7,397 nucleotides of DNA from an uncultured Desulfuromonadales bacterium (GCA_947259685.1 CAMYNC010000164.1:3161-10557), one strand, 5' to 3'. Positions 1 through 5,280 are shown, counted from the first letter of the stretch. Translations and numbers: made by a program. The notes: generated by a model from the letters alone, not told the origin.

Positions 1-177
1 CAGGCGACAGCCCTTTTCCGTACGCAGGAAAAGCTGGGTATCGAGGAAGCTTTCAAGCGCGGTTATCCGCCTCGAGACGGTGCTGTGGGTGACGTGCAGC
101 CTGGCGGCGGCAGCAACAAAAGAATTGGTCCGGCTCACAGCCAGGAAATATCGCAGGTCATCCCAGTTCCAGTTCAT
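1..177 (-). CDS. LysR-family transcriptional regulator, N-terminal part only
   Basis: Reading the minus strand from the CAT at 175-177 gives 59 in-frame codons that continue past the window edge. The protein begins MNWNWDDLRYFLAVSRTNSF. After that comes an alanine-rich helix and HVTHSTVSRRITALESFLDTQLF, the winged helix-turn-helix of LysR-type regulators (DLRYFLAV, STVSRRI and LE..L...LF are the usual landmarks). The effector-binding domain, normally some 200 residues, lies outside the window, so the inducer cannot be guessed. A purine-rich SD-like stretch (GGGGGAAG on the coding strand, about 181-190) lies a few bases upstream of the ATG and supports this start. The gene is divergent from the small ORF at 361-558, a common layout for a LysR regulator and its target. 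Nothing ties it to arsenic, and it probably belongs to a neighbouring locus. Confidence 0.9.
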   Translation of the reverse strand, partial: MNWNWDDLRYFLAVSRTNSFVAAAARLHVTHSTVSRRITALESFLDTQLFLRTEKGCRL

Positions 178-360
178 CTTTACTTCCCCCCTTGCATCGG
201 AAAAGGAAATTTCGGAATGACTTTTTCCTCCCAGGGTTGTGCATAAACGCACAGCTGCTGCGCGGGATTTCGTCTTTGCTGCATTTTATCATATATCTAA
301 AATTGTTCTTGATAAGTTCAACAGACCAAGACTTCGGGAGCAGAGAGGCGGAGGTAAATC
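178..360. promoter_or_regulatory. Divergent intergenic region with inverted repeat, between lysR-type gene and small ORF
   Basis: This 183-base spacer is AT-richer than its surroundings. It carries a perfect inverted repeat TGTGC (238-242), spacer ATAAAC, GCACA (249-253). A second, looser dyad pairs GGAAAA (199-204) with TTTTCC (223-228), next to the palindrome GAAATTTC (206-213). For rightward transcription a possible -10 is TAAAAT (298-303), with only a weak -35 (TTGCTG, 276-281, 16-base spacing), as might be expected of an activator-dependent promoter. No T-N11-A LysR box is centred on the 238-253 dyad. Which protein binds here is unknown; the divergent LysR is the natural candidate by inference. 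Confidence 0.4.
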
Positions 361-558
361 ATGAAAAATTACCATTTTGACAATTCGCACAAAAATTTTA
401 GTAGCCAAGACCTGAGTTGCCTGTTGCAGAGCGGCAGGAGGCTCCATGATCAAGCCGTATATGAGTTCTTTAAAGCACTGGTTGGGAAGGTTCGGTCCCT
501 TCGCAAAAAAAGCAGCTCTTTCCCGGCCCATGGCAGCGGAGTAAAAGCATCAGGCTGA
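361..558 (+). CDS. Small hypothetical protein, 65 aa, divergent from LysR regulator
   Basis: I do not recognise a named family. The ORF runs from ATG at 361 to TGA at 556-558. A strong SD, GGAGG at about 350-354, sits at good spacing before the ATG and is the best argument that it is translated. The N-terminal third is polar and rich in His, Asn, Ser and Lys. Residues about 16-50 look helical and amphipathic (SQDLSCLLQSGRRLHDQAVY, then a basic FFKALVGKVRSLRKK segment). The tail is low-complexity and basic. There is no signal peptide and no transmembrane segment; one cysteine is present. The shape, a short protein with an R-L-H-D-Q-A-V-then-aromatic helix followed by a basic helix, recalls other small proteobacterial proteins encoded beside LysR genes, including the front part of DUF1127 proteins, but the typical DUF1127 C-terminal motif is absent. 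It could be the LysR target or a spurious ORF. Confidence 0.5.
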   Translation: MKNYHFDNSHKNFSSQDLSCLLQSGRRLHDQAVYEFFKALVGKVRSLRKKSSSFPAHGSGVKASG

Positions 559-588
559 CCAGGGTGCATGGTGGGACAGTCAGTACTC

Positions 589-622
589 TTGACTTTATTG
601 GCCATTTGGCTATATTGCCAAG
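589..622 (+). promoter_or_regulatory. arsR1 promoter with ArsR1 operator built around the -10 box
   Basis: A -35 hexamer TTGACT (589-594) is followed after 16 bases by TATATT (611-616), a near-consensus -10. The -10 box is exactly the six-base spacer of an inverted repeat TTGGC (606-610) / GCCAA (617-621). A protein bound to both arms would cover the -10, which is the expected arrangement for autorepression by an ArsR family member. The predicted start near 623 leaves a leader of roughly 20 bases containing the SD before the ATG at 642. The same core arms recur at 998-1013, which supports a real operator. The binding protein is inferred to be the adjacent ArsR1. Confidence 0.72.
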
Positions 623-641
623 AAAACGAAAGGGGCCCATC

Positions 642-974
642 ATGTATCAAAATCGGAAAGCTCACCTCGATGCCCGCGCCAAAGTGCTTAAGGCCATGGC
701 CCATCCGACCCGGCTGTTCATCATCGAGGAGCTGGAGAAAAAGGAGCGCTGTGTCTGCGATTTGACCGAGATGATCGGTGCCGATGTGTCGACCGTTTCC
801 AAACACCTCTCGGTGCTGAAACAGGCCGGCATCGTGATCGATGACAAGCGGGGGAATCAGGTCTTCTATCGCCTGCGGGTGCCCTGCATTCTGAACTTTT
901 TCGGCTGTGTGGAATCGGTGCTGGAAACCCAGGTGCGGGAGCAGTCGGCTCTGCTTGAGGCTGTTGGGAAGTAA
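642..974 (+). CDS. arsR: ArsR/SmtB-family metalloregulatory repressor (ArsR1)
   Basis: This is a 110-residue winged-helix repressor, the usual size for the family. Cytoplasmic dimers bind operator DNA and release it on binding a metalloid or metal. Residues 18-35 (KAMAHPTRLFIIEELEKK) are the classic N-terminal helices. ERCVCDL (36-41) is the alpha-3 metal site with Cys37 and Cys39. GADVSTVSKHLSVLKQAGIV (46-65) is the recognition helix-turn-helix, and GNQVFYRL (71-78) is the beta wing. Two further cysteines, Cys82 and Cys89, sit in the C-terminal helix region and could supply a third thiolate ligand. I chose the ATG at 642 because AAAGGGG (629-635) lies seven bases upstream and the start matches family length; an in-frame GTG at 564 lies upstream of the promoter. 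It probably represses itself and the permease gene. As(III), Sb(III) or another thiophilic metal are possible inducers; the identity is not certain from sequence. Confidence 0.93.
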   Translation: MYQNRKAHLDARAKVLKAMAHPTRLFIIEELEKKERCVCDLTEMIGADVSTVSKHLSVLKQAGIVIDDKRGNQVFYRLRVPCILNFFGCVESVLETQVREQSALLEAVGK

Positions 975-992
975 GGCATATTTTTTTGCTCA

Positions 993-1018
993 ACTATTTG
1001 GCCATTATGCCAAATAGT
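993..1018 (+). promoter_or_regulatory. Second ArsR1 operator and probable permease promoter
   Basis: A perfect inverted repeat has ten-base arms ACTATTTGGC (993-1002) and GCCAAATAGT (1009-1018) around the spacer CATTAT. Its inner arms TTGGC/GCCAA and six-base spacer match the dyad at 606-621. CATTAT (1003-1008) could again be the -10 box, with a weak T-rich -35 region (about 981-986) at 16 bases. The predicted start near 1015 lies about 30 bases before the permease ATG. No T-run follows the dyad, so an intrinsic terminator is unlikely. The sequence suggests that the permease operon has its own ArsR1-controlled promoter, although read-through from the arsR1 promoter is also possible. Confidence 0.68.
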
Positions 1019-1043
1019 AAAACACATAAGTGGGGTTCTTACT

Positions 1044-2366
1044 ATGAACTGGTCGAGAGAATGGAAGCCTCTGGCCGCAATCCTGGCCGTCTTTGTTGCC
1101 TGCTACTATCTTCCGGTAGACTGGCTACAGCAGTCACAGCGGGTGGAGAACGCCCTGTGGGAATCGCTCCATCTGGTCAAATGGTATGCCCAGGAGCATG
1201 TGCTGCTCTGTCTGGTGCCAGCCTTCTTCATCGCCGGCGCGGTGGGGGTTTTCGTCAGCCAGGCGGCGGTGATGAAGTATCTCGGACCCAAAGCGAGCAA
1301 ACCGCTGGCCTACGGGGTCGCCTCGGTGTCGGGAACCATCCTGGCGGTCTGTTCCTGCACCATTTTGCCGCTTTTTGCCGGTATTTACCGCATGGGCGCG
1401 GGCCTCGGCCCGGCCAGCGCCTTTCTTTATTCGGGGCCGGCCATCAACATCCTTGCGATCGTTTTAACTGGAGCGGTCCTCGGCCCGGCGATGGGGATCG
1501 CCAGGGCGGTGGGCGCGGTCGTTTTCGCCATTGTTATCGGCCTGCTGATGCACCTGTTTTTTCGCCGGGAAGAGCTCGAAAAGGTCGAAGCGGCTGCCGC
1601 CATGCCTGAACCGGAAGTGGCCCGCCCCCTGTGGCAGAACGCCCTCTACTTCGGCAGCATGGTCGGTATCCTGGTCTTCGCCAACTGGGGCCGTCCGGCA
1701 GATTCCTCGGGGCTGTGGCAGGCGATCTACGCCGCCAAGTGGACTCTCACCGGATTTTTCGCCCTGGCGCTGGCGGCGATTCTGGTGGCCTGGTTCAAAG
1801 TCGGCAAATGGCGCATGCTGATTGTCAGTCTGCCGGTGGCGGTTCTTGCCTTTGCCTTGCCGGAGCATCCCTCGCTGGCCTTTGTCACCGGTGCGGTGGG
1901 GCTCTCCTCCCTGACAGCCACCGGCAGGGACGAGGACGGCGAATTGCGCGAGTGGTTTGCCACTTCCTGGGAATTTGCCAAGAAGATTCTGCCCCTGCTT
2001 TTCTGGGGCGTGCTGATTGCCGGGGCGCTGCTCGGCCGCCCCGACCACGAGGGGCTGATTCCCTCTGGCTGGATTGCCGGTCTGGTTGGTGGCAACTCCC
2101 TGTGGGCCAACCTGTTTGCCTCGGTGGTGGGGGCCTTTATGTATTTCGCCACCCTGACCGAGGTGCCGATCCTGCAGGGGCTGATCGGCGCCGGCATGGG
2201 TAAGGGACCGGCGCTGGCTCTGCTGCTGGCGGGGCCGGCTCTCAGCCTGCCGAACATGCTGGTTATCCGCAGTGTCATGGGGACGAAAAAAACAGTGGTT
2301 TTCGTCAGTCTGGTGGTCATCATGGCGACGATCTCAGGACTGATTTATGGAGCCTTTTTCGGCTGA
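1044..2366 (+). CDS. arsP: ArsP-like permease (COG0701 / UPF0718 / DUF318 family)
   Basis: This 440-residue integral inner-membrane protein has about ten hydrophobic segments. It forms two half-repeats separated by a charged cytoplasmic linker (about 173-195, FFRREELEKVEAAAAMPEPE). The first half has the family signature around residues 97-135: GTILAVCSCTILPLFAGIY with Cys103 and Cys105, then GAGLGPASAFLYSGPAIN. The second half repeats the pattern without cysteines (FATLTEVPILQGL, then KGPALALLLAGPALSLPNML, about 369-405). ArsP of Campylobacter exports trivalent organoarsenicals; other members (SO_0444 group) are linked to Cu/Zn efflux, so the substrate here is open. The ATG at 1044 has GGGGT (1032-1036) seven bases upstream. 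It follows arsR1 by 69 bases that contain the second operator, and precedes two thioredoxin-like genes and a CcdA gene. The ars context favours arsenic or another thiol-reactive element. The family call is firm; the symbol is provisional. Confidence 0.82.
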   Translation: MNWSREWKPLAAILAVFVACYYLPVDWLQQSQRVENALWESLHLVKWYAQEHVLLCLVPAFFIAGAVGVFVSQAAVMKYLGPKASKPLAYGVASVSGTILAVCSCTILPLFAGIYRMGAGLGPASAFLYSGPAINILAIVLTGAVLGPAMGIARAVGAVVFAIVIGLLMHLFFRREELEKVEAAAAMPEPEVARPLWQNALYFGSMVGILVFANWGRPADSSGLWQAIYAAKWTLTGFFALALAAILVAWFKVGKWRMLIVSLPVAVLAFALPEHPSLAFVTGAVGLSSLTATGRDEDGELREWFATSWEFAKKILPLLFWGVLIAGALLGRPDHEGLIPSGWIAGLVGGNSLWANLFASVVGAFMYFATLTEVPILQGLIGAGMGKGPALALLLAGPALSLPNMLVIRSVMGTKKTVVFVSLVVIMATISGLIYGAFFG

Positions 2367-2399
2367 CAAGCTAATTTCCAACAGAAAAGGAGAACAACG

Positions 2400-2648
2400 A
2401 TGAAAAAAATCCAGATTCTTGGAACCGGCTGCGCCAAGTGCAACGAGCTGGCCGCCAACGTCAAAGAGGCCGCTCAGGTGTTGGGTGAGGAGGTGGAGTT
2501 CGAAAAGGTCACTCAACTCAACGACATCATAAAATTCGGTGTGATGACAACGCCTGGGCTGGCAATCGACGGCAAAGTCGTCTCCCAGGGAAAAGTTCTC
2601 AAACCGGATCAGATCATGAAACTCATTCAACCGATTTCGGCAGAATAG
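2400..2648 (+). CDS. Small thioredoxin-family protein, TM0996/MTH895 type
   Basis: This 82-residue cytoplasmic thioredoxin-fold protein starts with a beta strand (KKIQILGTG) and the active-site loop CAKC (Cys11, Cys14). The conserved cis-proline follows in MTTPGLAIDGKVVSQGKV (Pro52). This is the minimal-length thioredoxin/glutaredoxin-like group (thioredoxin_3, 'redox-active disulfide protein 2'), often encoded beside COG0701 permeases. There is no signal peptide. AAGGAG (2387-2392) lies seven bases before the ATG, and the gene begins 33 bases after the permease stop, so the two are almost certainly cotranscribed. A plausible role is thiol-disulfide exchange with the permease CSC motif or reductive handling of the metalloid in the cytoplasm. 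That role is inferred from context; the fold and active site are directly visible. Confidence 0.9.
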   Translation: MKKIQILGTGCAKCNELAANVKEAAQVLGEEVEFEKVTQLNDIIKFGVMTTPGLAIDGKVVSQGKVLKPDQIMKLIQPISAE

Positions 2649-2656
2649 GAGGATGG

Positions 2657-3031
2657 ATGATGCCCCGACACTTTTACCGGACAGTACTTTTCATCGGTCT
2701 TTTTGTGCTGATTTTACCTTGCGCTGGTTTTTCTGAAGAGCTTCCCCGGCTCGTCGATGTCGGGGCCGACAAGTGCATCCCCTGCATCAAGATGGCGCCG
2801 GTTCTGGATCAGCTCAGAGAAGACTTGACCGGCAAACTGGAGGTCGTTTTTATTGATGCCTGGAAATCACGGGAGGAAGCAGCCAGCTTTGGCGTTAAAA
2901 TGATCCCGACGCAGATCTTTTTTGCGGCTGACGGGCGGGAACTGTTCCGGCACACCGGGTTCTATGGCCGCGAAGAGATCCTCGCCAAGTGGCGGGAACT
3001 TGGCTATCGATTCGAGAAGGATAAACCATGA
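2657..3031 (+). CDS. Exported thioredoxin-like protein with CxxC
   Basis: This 124-residue protein has an N-terminal export signal: basic MMPRHFYR, hydrophobic TVLFIGLFVLILPC to about residue 22, and a likely cleavage near residues 24-27. The mature part is a thioredoxin fold. DVGADKCIPCIKMAPVLDQL carries the active site CIPC (Cys40, Cys43). Then come VVFIDAWK, the cis-proline loop MIPTQIFF (Pro84), and FRHTGFYGREEI. Cys22 follows Leu-Pro, a poor lipobox, so a lipoprotein is not supported. The preceding stop overlaps the SD (TAGGAGG at 2646-2652). Both ATGs at 2657 and 2660 are possible, and the second has the better spacing (7 bases). The stop overlaps the next gene's ATG (ATGA, 3028-3031), which suggests translational coupling. 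It probably acts in the periplasm as a disulfide reductase receiving electrons from the CcdA-like protein encoded next; its target protein is unknown. Confidence 0.88.
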   Translation: MMPRHFYRTVLFIGLFVLILPCAGFSEELPRLVDVGADKCIPCIKMAPVLDQLREDLTGKLEVVFIDAWKSREEAASFGVKMIPTQIFFAADGRELFRHTGFYGREEILAKWRELGYRFEKDKP

Positions 3032-3735
3032 TCGAAACCCTGTTGGGGCAACTGAGTCAGGCCGTGTCCGGCGGCGCGCCGCTGGTAGCTCTCGCTGCCG
3101 CTGCCGGGTGGGGCATCCTCAGCATCGTTTTATCCCCCTGCCATTTGGCGAGCATTCCGCTGGTCGTCGGTTTCATCGAGGGCCAGGAAACCATGACGAC
3201 CCGCCGGGCCTTTGTTATCGCCAACTTGTTCGCCTTCGGAATCCTTATTTCCATTGCTCTGATCGGCCTGCTGACCGCTCTGGCCGGTCGCATGCTCGGC
3301 GACCTTGGCGCATGGGGCAGCTGGTTGGTTGCCGGCATTTTCTTCCTCTTCGGCCTGCACTTGTTGGGTGTTTTCCCCATCCCCTGGTCAGGACCAGGAT
3401 CGATTGACATGAAGCGCAAAGGCTTTTTGGCGGCGCTTTTGCTCGGCATCATCTTTGGCGTCGCCCTTGGTCCTTGCACCTTTGCCTTTATGGGGCCAGT
3501 TCTTGGTGTCGCCTTTACCGAAGGGGCCAACAGGCCGATTTATGCCGTCCTGCTTTTACTCTTTTACGGTTTGGGACACTGTGCCGTGATCGTCTGTGCA
3601 GGAACTTTCAGTGAAAAAATCCAGCAGTATTTGAACTGGAGCGCCGCGTCTCGCGGGCCGGCAATCTTGAAAAAAATCTGCGGAATTTTGGTGTTGGCCG
3701 GTGGGCTATGGCTGCTCTACAGTGCACCGAGATAA
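3028..3735 (+). CDS. CcdA/DsbD-type transmembrane thiol-disulfide carrier
   Basis: This 235-residue inner-membrane protein has about six transmembrane segments, as expected of CcdA. Two membrane cysteines lie in matching positions of the two half-repeats: SPCHLASIPLVVGFI (Cys38) and LGPCTFAFMGPVLG (Cys150). They form the redox pair that passes electrons from cytoplasmic thioredoxin to periplasmic partners. Cys185 and Cys190 (GHCAVIVC) and Cys218 are additional. It lacks the periplasmic alpha and gamma domains of full DsbD; the exported thioredoxin encoded just upstream, with a four-base overlap, could take the gamma-domain role. The genes therefore look like a split DsbD. A c-type cytochrome maturation role is the textbook alternative, but no ccs or ccm genes are seen here and the ars context points to a dedicated redox function. 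No SD is needed if coupling applies. The family assignment is strong; the substrate is inferred. Confidence 0.88.
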   Translation: MIETLLGQLSQAVSGGAPLVALAAAAGWGILSIVLSPCHLASIPLVVGFIEGQETMTTRRAFVIANLFAFGILISIALIGLLTALAGRMLGDLGAWGSWLVAGIFFLFGLHLLGVFPIPWSGPGSIDMKRKGFLAALLLGIIFGVALGPCTFAFMGPVLGVAFTEGANRPIYAVLLLLFYGLGHCAVIVCAGTFSEKIQQYLNWSAASRGPAILKKICGILVLAGGLWLLYSAPR

Positions 3736-3755
3736 CGGGATCGCCGAGAACCCGG

Positions 3756-3790
3756 TTGACAATATCCGCTTATGCGGATATGTTTTGGTT
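3756..3790 (+). promoter_or_regulatory. arsR2 promoter with ArsR2 operator between -35 and -10
   Basis: A perfect -35 TTGACA (3756-3761) and a fair -10 TATGTT (3779-3784) are separated by the optimal 17 bases. The spacer is almost filled by a perfect inverted repeat with eight-base arms ATATCCGC (3762-3769) and GCGGATAT (3774-3781) and spacer TTAT. A dimer bound there would block RNA polymerase. The core arms recur at 4156-4171 upstream of the GAPDH gene. The expected transcription start, about seven bases past the -10, falls at or beside the arsR2 ATG at 3791. The 20-base space after the ccdA stop contains no convincing terminator. Confidence 0.8.
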
Positions 3791-4138
3791 ATGAAAAAAA
3801 CCGCCCATCTTTTCAAAGCCCTCTCCGATGAAACGCGCCTGCGCATTGTGTCTCTGCTGACGCAGGGCGAGCTTTGCGTCTGCGACCTGATGGCCACGCT
3901 GGAGCTTCCCCAGTCCACCGTATCGCGTCACCTGGCCTACCTGAGAAACGCCGGCCTGGTCGAAGATCGCCGCCAGGGGGTTTGGATGTACTATCGCCTG
4001 GCCAACGAGGGGGGGACTTTGCATCAAGAGTTGATGAGGTTATTGGACAAGCAGTTGGGCGAATTGGCTCAGGCCAGACAGGATAAGGCAGCGCTGCAAG
4101 GATATCTGGATGGTAAAAGCGACGCGACTTGTGGCTAA
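3791..4138 (+). CDS. arsR: ArsR arsenic-responsive repressor (ArsR2)
   Basis: This 115-residue ArsR/SmtB repressor has the classical arsenite site. FKALSDETRLRIVSLL (8-23) is followed by GELCVCDL (26-33) with Cys29 and Cys31, the As(III)/Sb(III) thiolates of E. coli-type ArsR. The third cysteine of the E. coli CVCDLC motif is replaced by Met34, and a C-terminal Cys114 could substitute. LPQSTVSRHLAYLRNAGLV (39-57) is the DNA-binding helix-turn-helix and GVWMYYRL (63-70) the wing. The start at 3791 is set by family alignment (MKKTAHLFKALSDETR). No SD is visible upstream, and the promoter predicts a transcript starting at about this ATG, so leaderless translation is plausible. It should repress itself and the gap-arsJ-acr3 genes downstream, which have a second copy of the operator. 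ArsR1 and ArsR2 differ in recognition helix and operator, so cross-talk should be limited. Confidence 0.95.
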   Translation: MKKTAHLFKALSDETRLRIVSLLTQGELCVCDLMATLELPQSTVSRHLAYLRNAGLVEDRRQGVWMYYRLANEGGTLHQELMRLLDKQLGELAQARQDKAALQGYLDGKSDATCG

Positions 4139-4272
4139 AAAAATTTGCCCTTTTAATCCGCCCATGCGGATGGTTTGGATTTGATATTGAGGGTATCCGC
4201 TGCGCGGCGCCAGGCGCCGGGAATTGGCTGTCTTCTTTAACCAGGAAATGAAGATTTGAACAGGAGTCACCG
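4139..4272 (+). promoter_or_regulatory. arsR2-gap intergenic region with second ArsR2 operator and hairpin
   Basis: The perfect dyad ATCCGC (4156-4161) / GCGGAT (4166-4171) with spacer CCAT has the same core and four-base spacing as the dyad at 3762-3781. A partial third copy, ATCCGC (4195-4200) followed by GCGG (4204-4207), lies 33 bases on. Next is a small GC-rich hairpin CGGCGC (4205-4210) / GCGCCG (4214-4219) with loop CAG. I could not find a convincing -35/-10 pair aligned to the 4156 dyad. The operator may therefore act on read-through transcription from the arsR2 promoter, or on a weak promoter I cannot call. AGGAG (4262-4266) is the SD for the GAPDH gene. Confidence 0.62.
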
Positions 4273-5280
4273 ATGAGTATTCGTATTGGCATCAACGGCT
4301 TTGGCCGTATGGGGCGTCTGGCATTACGCGCCGCCTGGGACTGGCCGGAGTTCGAGATCGTCCATATCAATGAGATCAAAGGCGGTGCCGAGTGCGCTGC
4401 TCATCTGCTGGAGTTTGACTCGGTGCACGGGCGCTGGGACCGGCAGATTGACTTTGCTGCAAACGCTCTGTCGATCGATGGCAAACGCATCGGTTTCAGC
4501 GAACACAAAACCCCCGGCGAGGTCGCATGGCAGGAGCTGGGGGTCGATATCGTCATCGAATCGTCGGGCAAGTTCCGCACCACCGAGCTGCTGCAGCCCT
4601 ACTATGATCGCGGTGTGAAAAAGGTGATCGTCGCCGCGCCGGTCAAACAGGGCGCGCTGAACATCGTCATGGGGGTCAACGACCACCTTTACGAACCGGC
4701 CGAGCATCACCTGCTGACCGCCGCCAGCTGTACCACCAACTGCCTGGCTCCGGTGGTCAAGGTGCTCCATGAAAAGATCGGCATCGAGCACGGGGTGATC
4801 ACAACCGTTCACGATGCCACCAACACGCAGGTTGTCATCGACGCTCCGCACAAGGATCTGCGCCGGTCGCGGGCCGCGGGGATGTCGCTGATCCCGACCA
4901 CCACCGGCAGCGCCACCGCCATCACCCTGATCTACCCGGAACTGAAAGGCAAACTCAACGGCCACGCCATCCGTGTCCCCTTGCTGACCGGTTCGCTGAC
5001 CGATGCGGTGTTCGAAATGCAGCGCGCGGTGACCGCCGAGGAAGTCAATCACCTGTTTCACGAGGCGGCCGGGAGCTACCTCAAGGGGATTCTCGGCATC
5101 GAAGAGCGACCGCTGGTCTCCATCGATTTCAAGAGCGACCCCCGTTCGGCTATCGTCGACGCCCCTTCAACCATGGTGGTTGACGGCACCCAGCTGAAAA
5201 TCTTCGCTTGGTACGACAACGAGATGGGCTATGCCAACCGGATGATGGAGTTGTGCAAAAAGGTGGCGCAATCCCTTTAG
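4273..5280 (+). CDS. gapdh: ArsJ-associated glyceraldehyde-3-phosphate dehydrogenase
   Basis: This full-length GAPDH has 335 residues. Residues 1-15 ([15 protein letters not shown]) are the Rossmann NAD-binding start. ASCTTNC (151-157) holds the catalytic Cys153, and [10 protein letters not shown] (177-186) holds the catalytic His180. [14 protein letters not shown] is the conserved C-terminal motif. [25 protein letters not shown] (31-55) has Glu34 where glycolytic enzymes usually have Asp, resembling the GAPDHs encoded with arsJ. Known chemistry: when arsenate replaces phosphate, GAPDH forms 1-arseno-3-phosphoglycerate, which ArsJ exports and which then hydrolyses outside to arsenate. The ATG at 4273 has AGGAG six bases upstream. 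The gene lies between arsR2 and arsJ, on the same strand, with an ArsR2-like operator in front, so this copy is most likely for arsenate detoxification and not central glycolysis. A glycolytic role cannot be excluded from sequence alone. Confidence 0.95.
   Translation: MSIRIGINGFGRMGRLALRAAWDWPEFEIVHINEIKGGAECAAHLLEFDSVHGRWDRQIDFAANALSIDGKRIGFSEHKTPGEVAWQELGVDIVIESSGKFRTTELLQPYYDRGVKKVIVAAPVKQGALNIVMGVNDHLYEPAEHHLLTAASCTTNCLAPVVKVLHEKIGIEHGVITTVHDATNTQVVIDAPHKDLRRSRAAGMSLIPTTTGSATAITLIYPELKGKLNGHAIRVPLLTGSLTDAVFEMQRAVTAEEVNHLFHEAAGSYLKGILGIEERPLVSIDFKSDPRSAIVDAPSTMVVDGTQLKIFAWYDNEMGYANRMMELCKKVAQSL

Noticed and set aside
192..380. Short plus-strand open frame in the LysR intergenic region
   Set aside because: It overlaps the better-supported ORF at 361, has no SD, and spans the likely divergent promoter region.
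564..641. Upstream in-frame GTG start that would lengthen ArsR1 by 26 residues
   Set aside because: It would place the start upstream of the predicted promoter and operator, has no matching family N-terminus, and a good SD serves the ATG at 642.
993..1018. Dyad read as an intrinsic terminator of arsR1
   Set aside because: No T-run follows the stem on the plus strand, and its core matches the promoter dyad at 606-621, which favours an operator.
986..1609. Plus-strand open frame overlapping the permease
   Set aside because: Out-of-frame shadow of the permease; low-complexity Gly/Arg-rich translation and no SD.
2657..2725. Lipoprotein signal in the exported thioredoxin
   Set aside because: The cysteine at residue 22 is preceded by Leu-Pro, which does not fit a lipobox.
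4324..5061. Long minus-strand open frame within the GAPDH gene
   Set aside because: It lies antisense to a clear GAPDH, its translation resembles no family I know, and long antisense frames are common in GC-rich genes.
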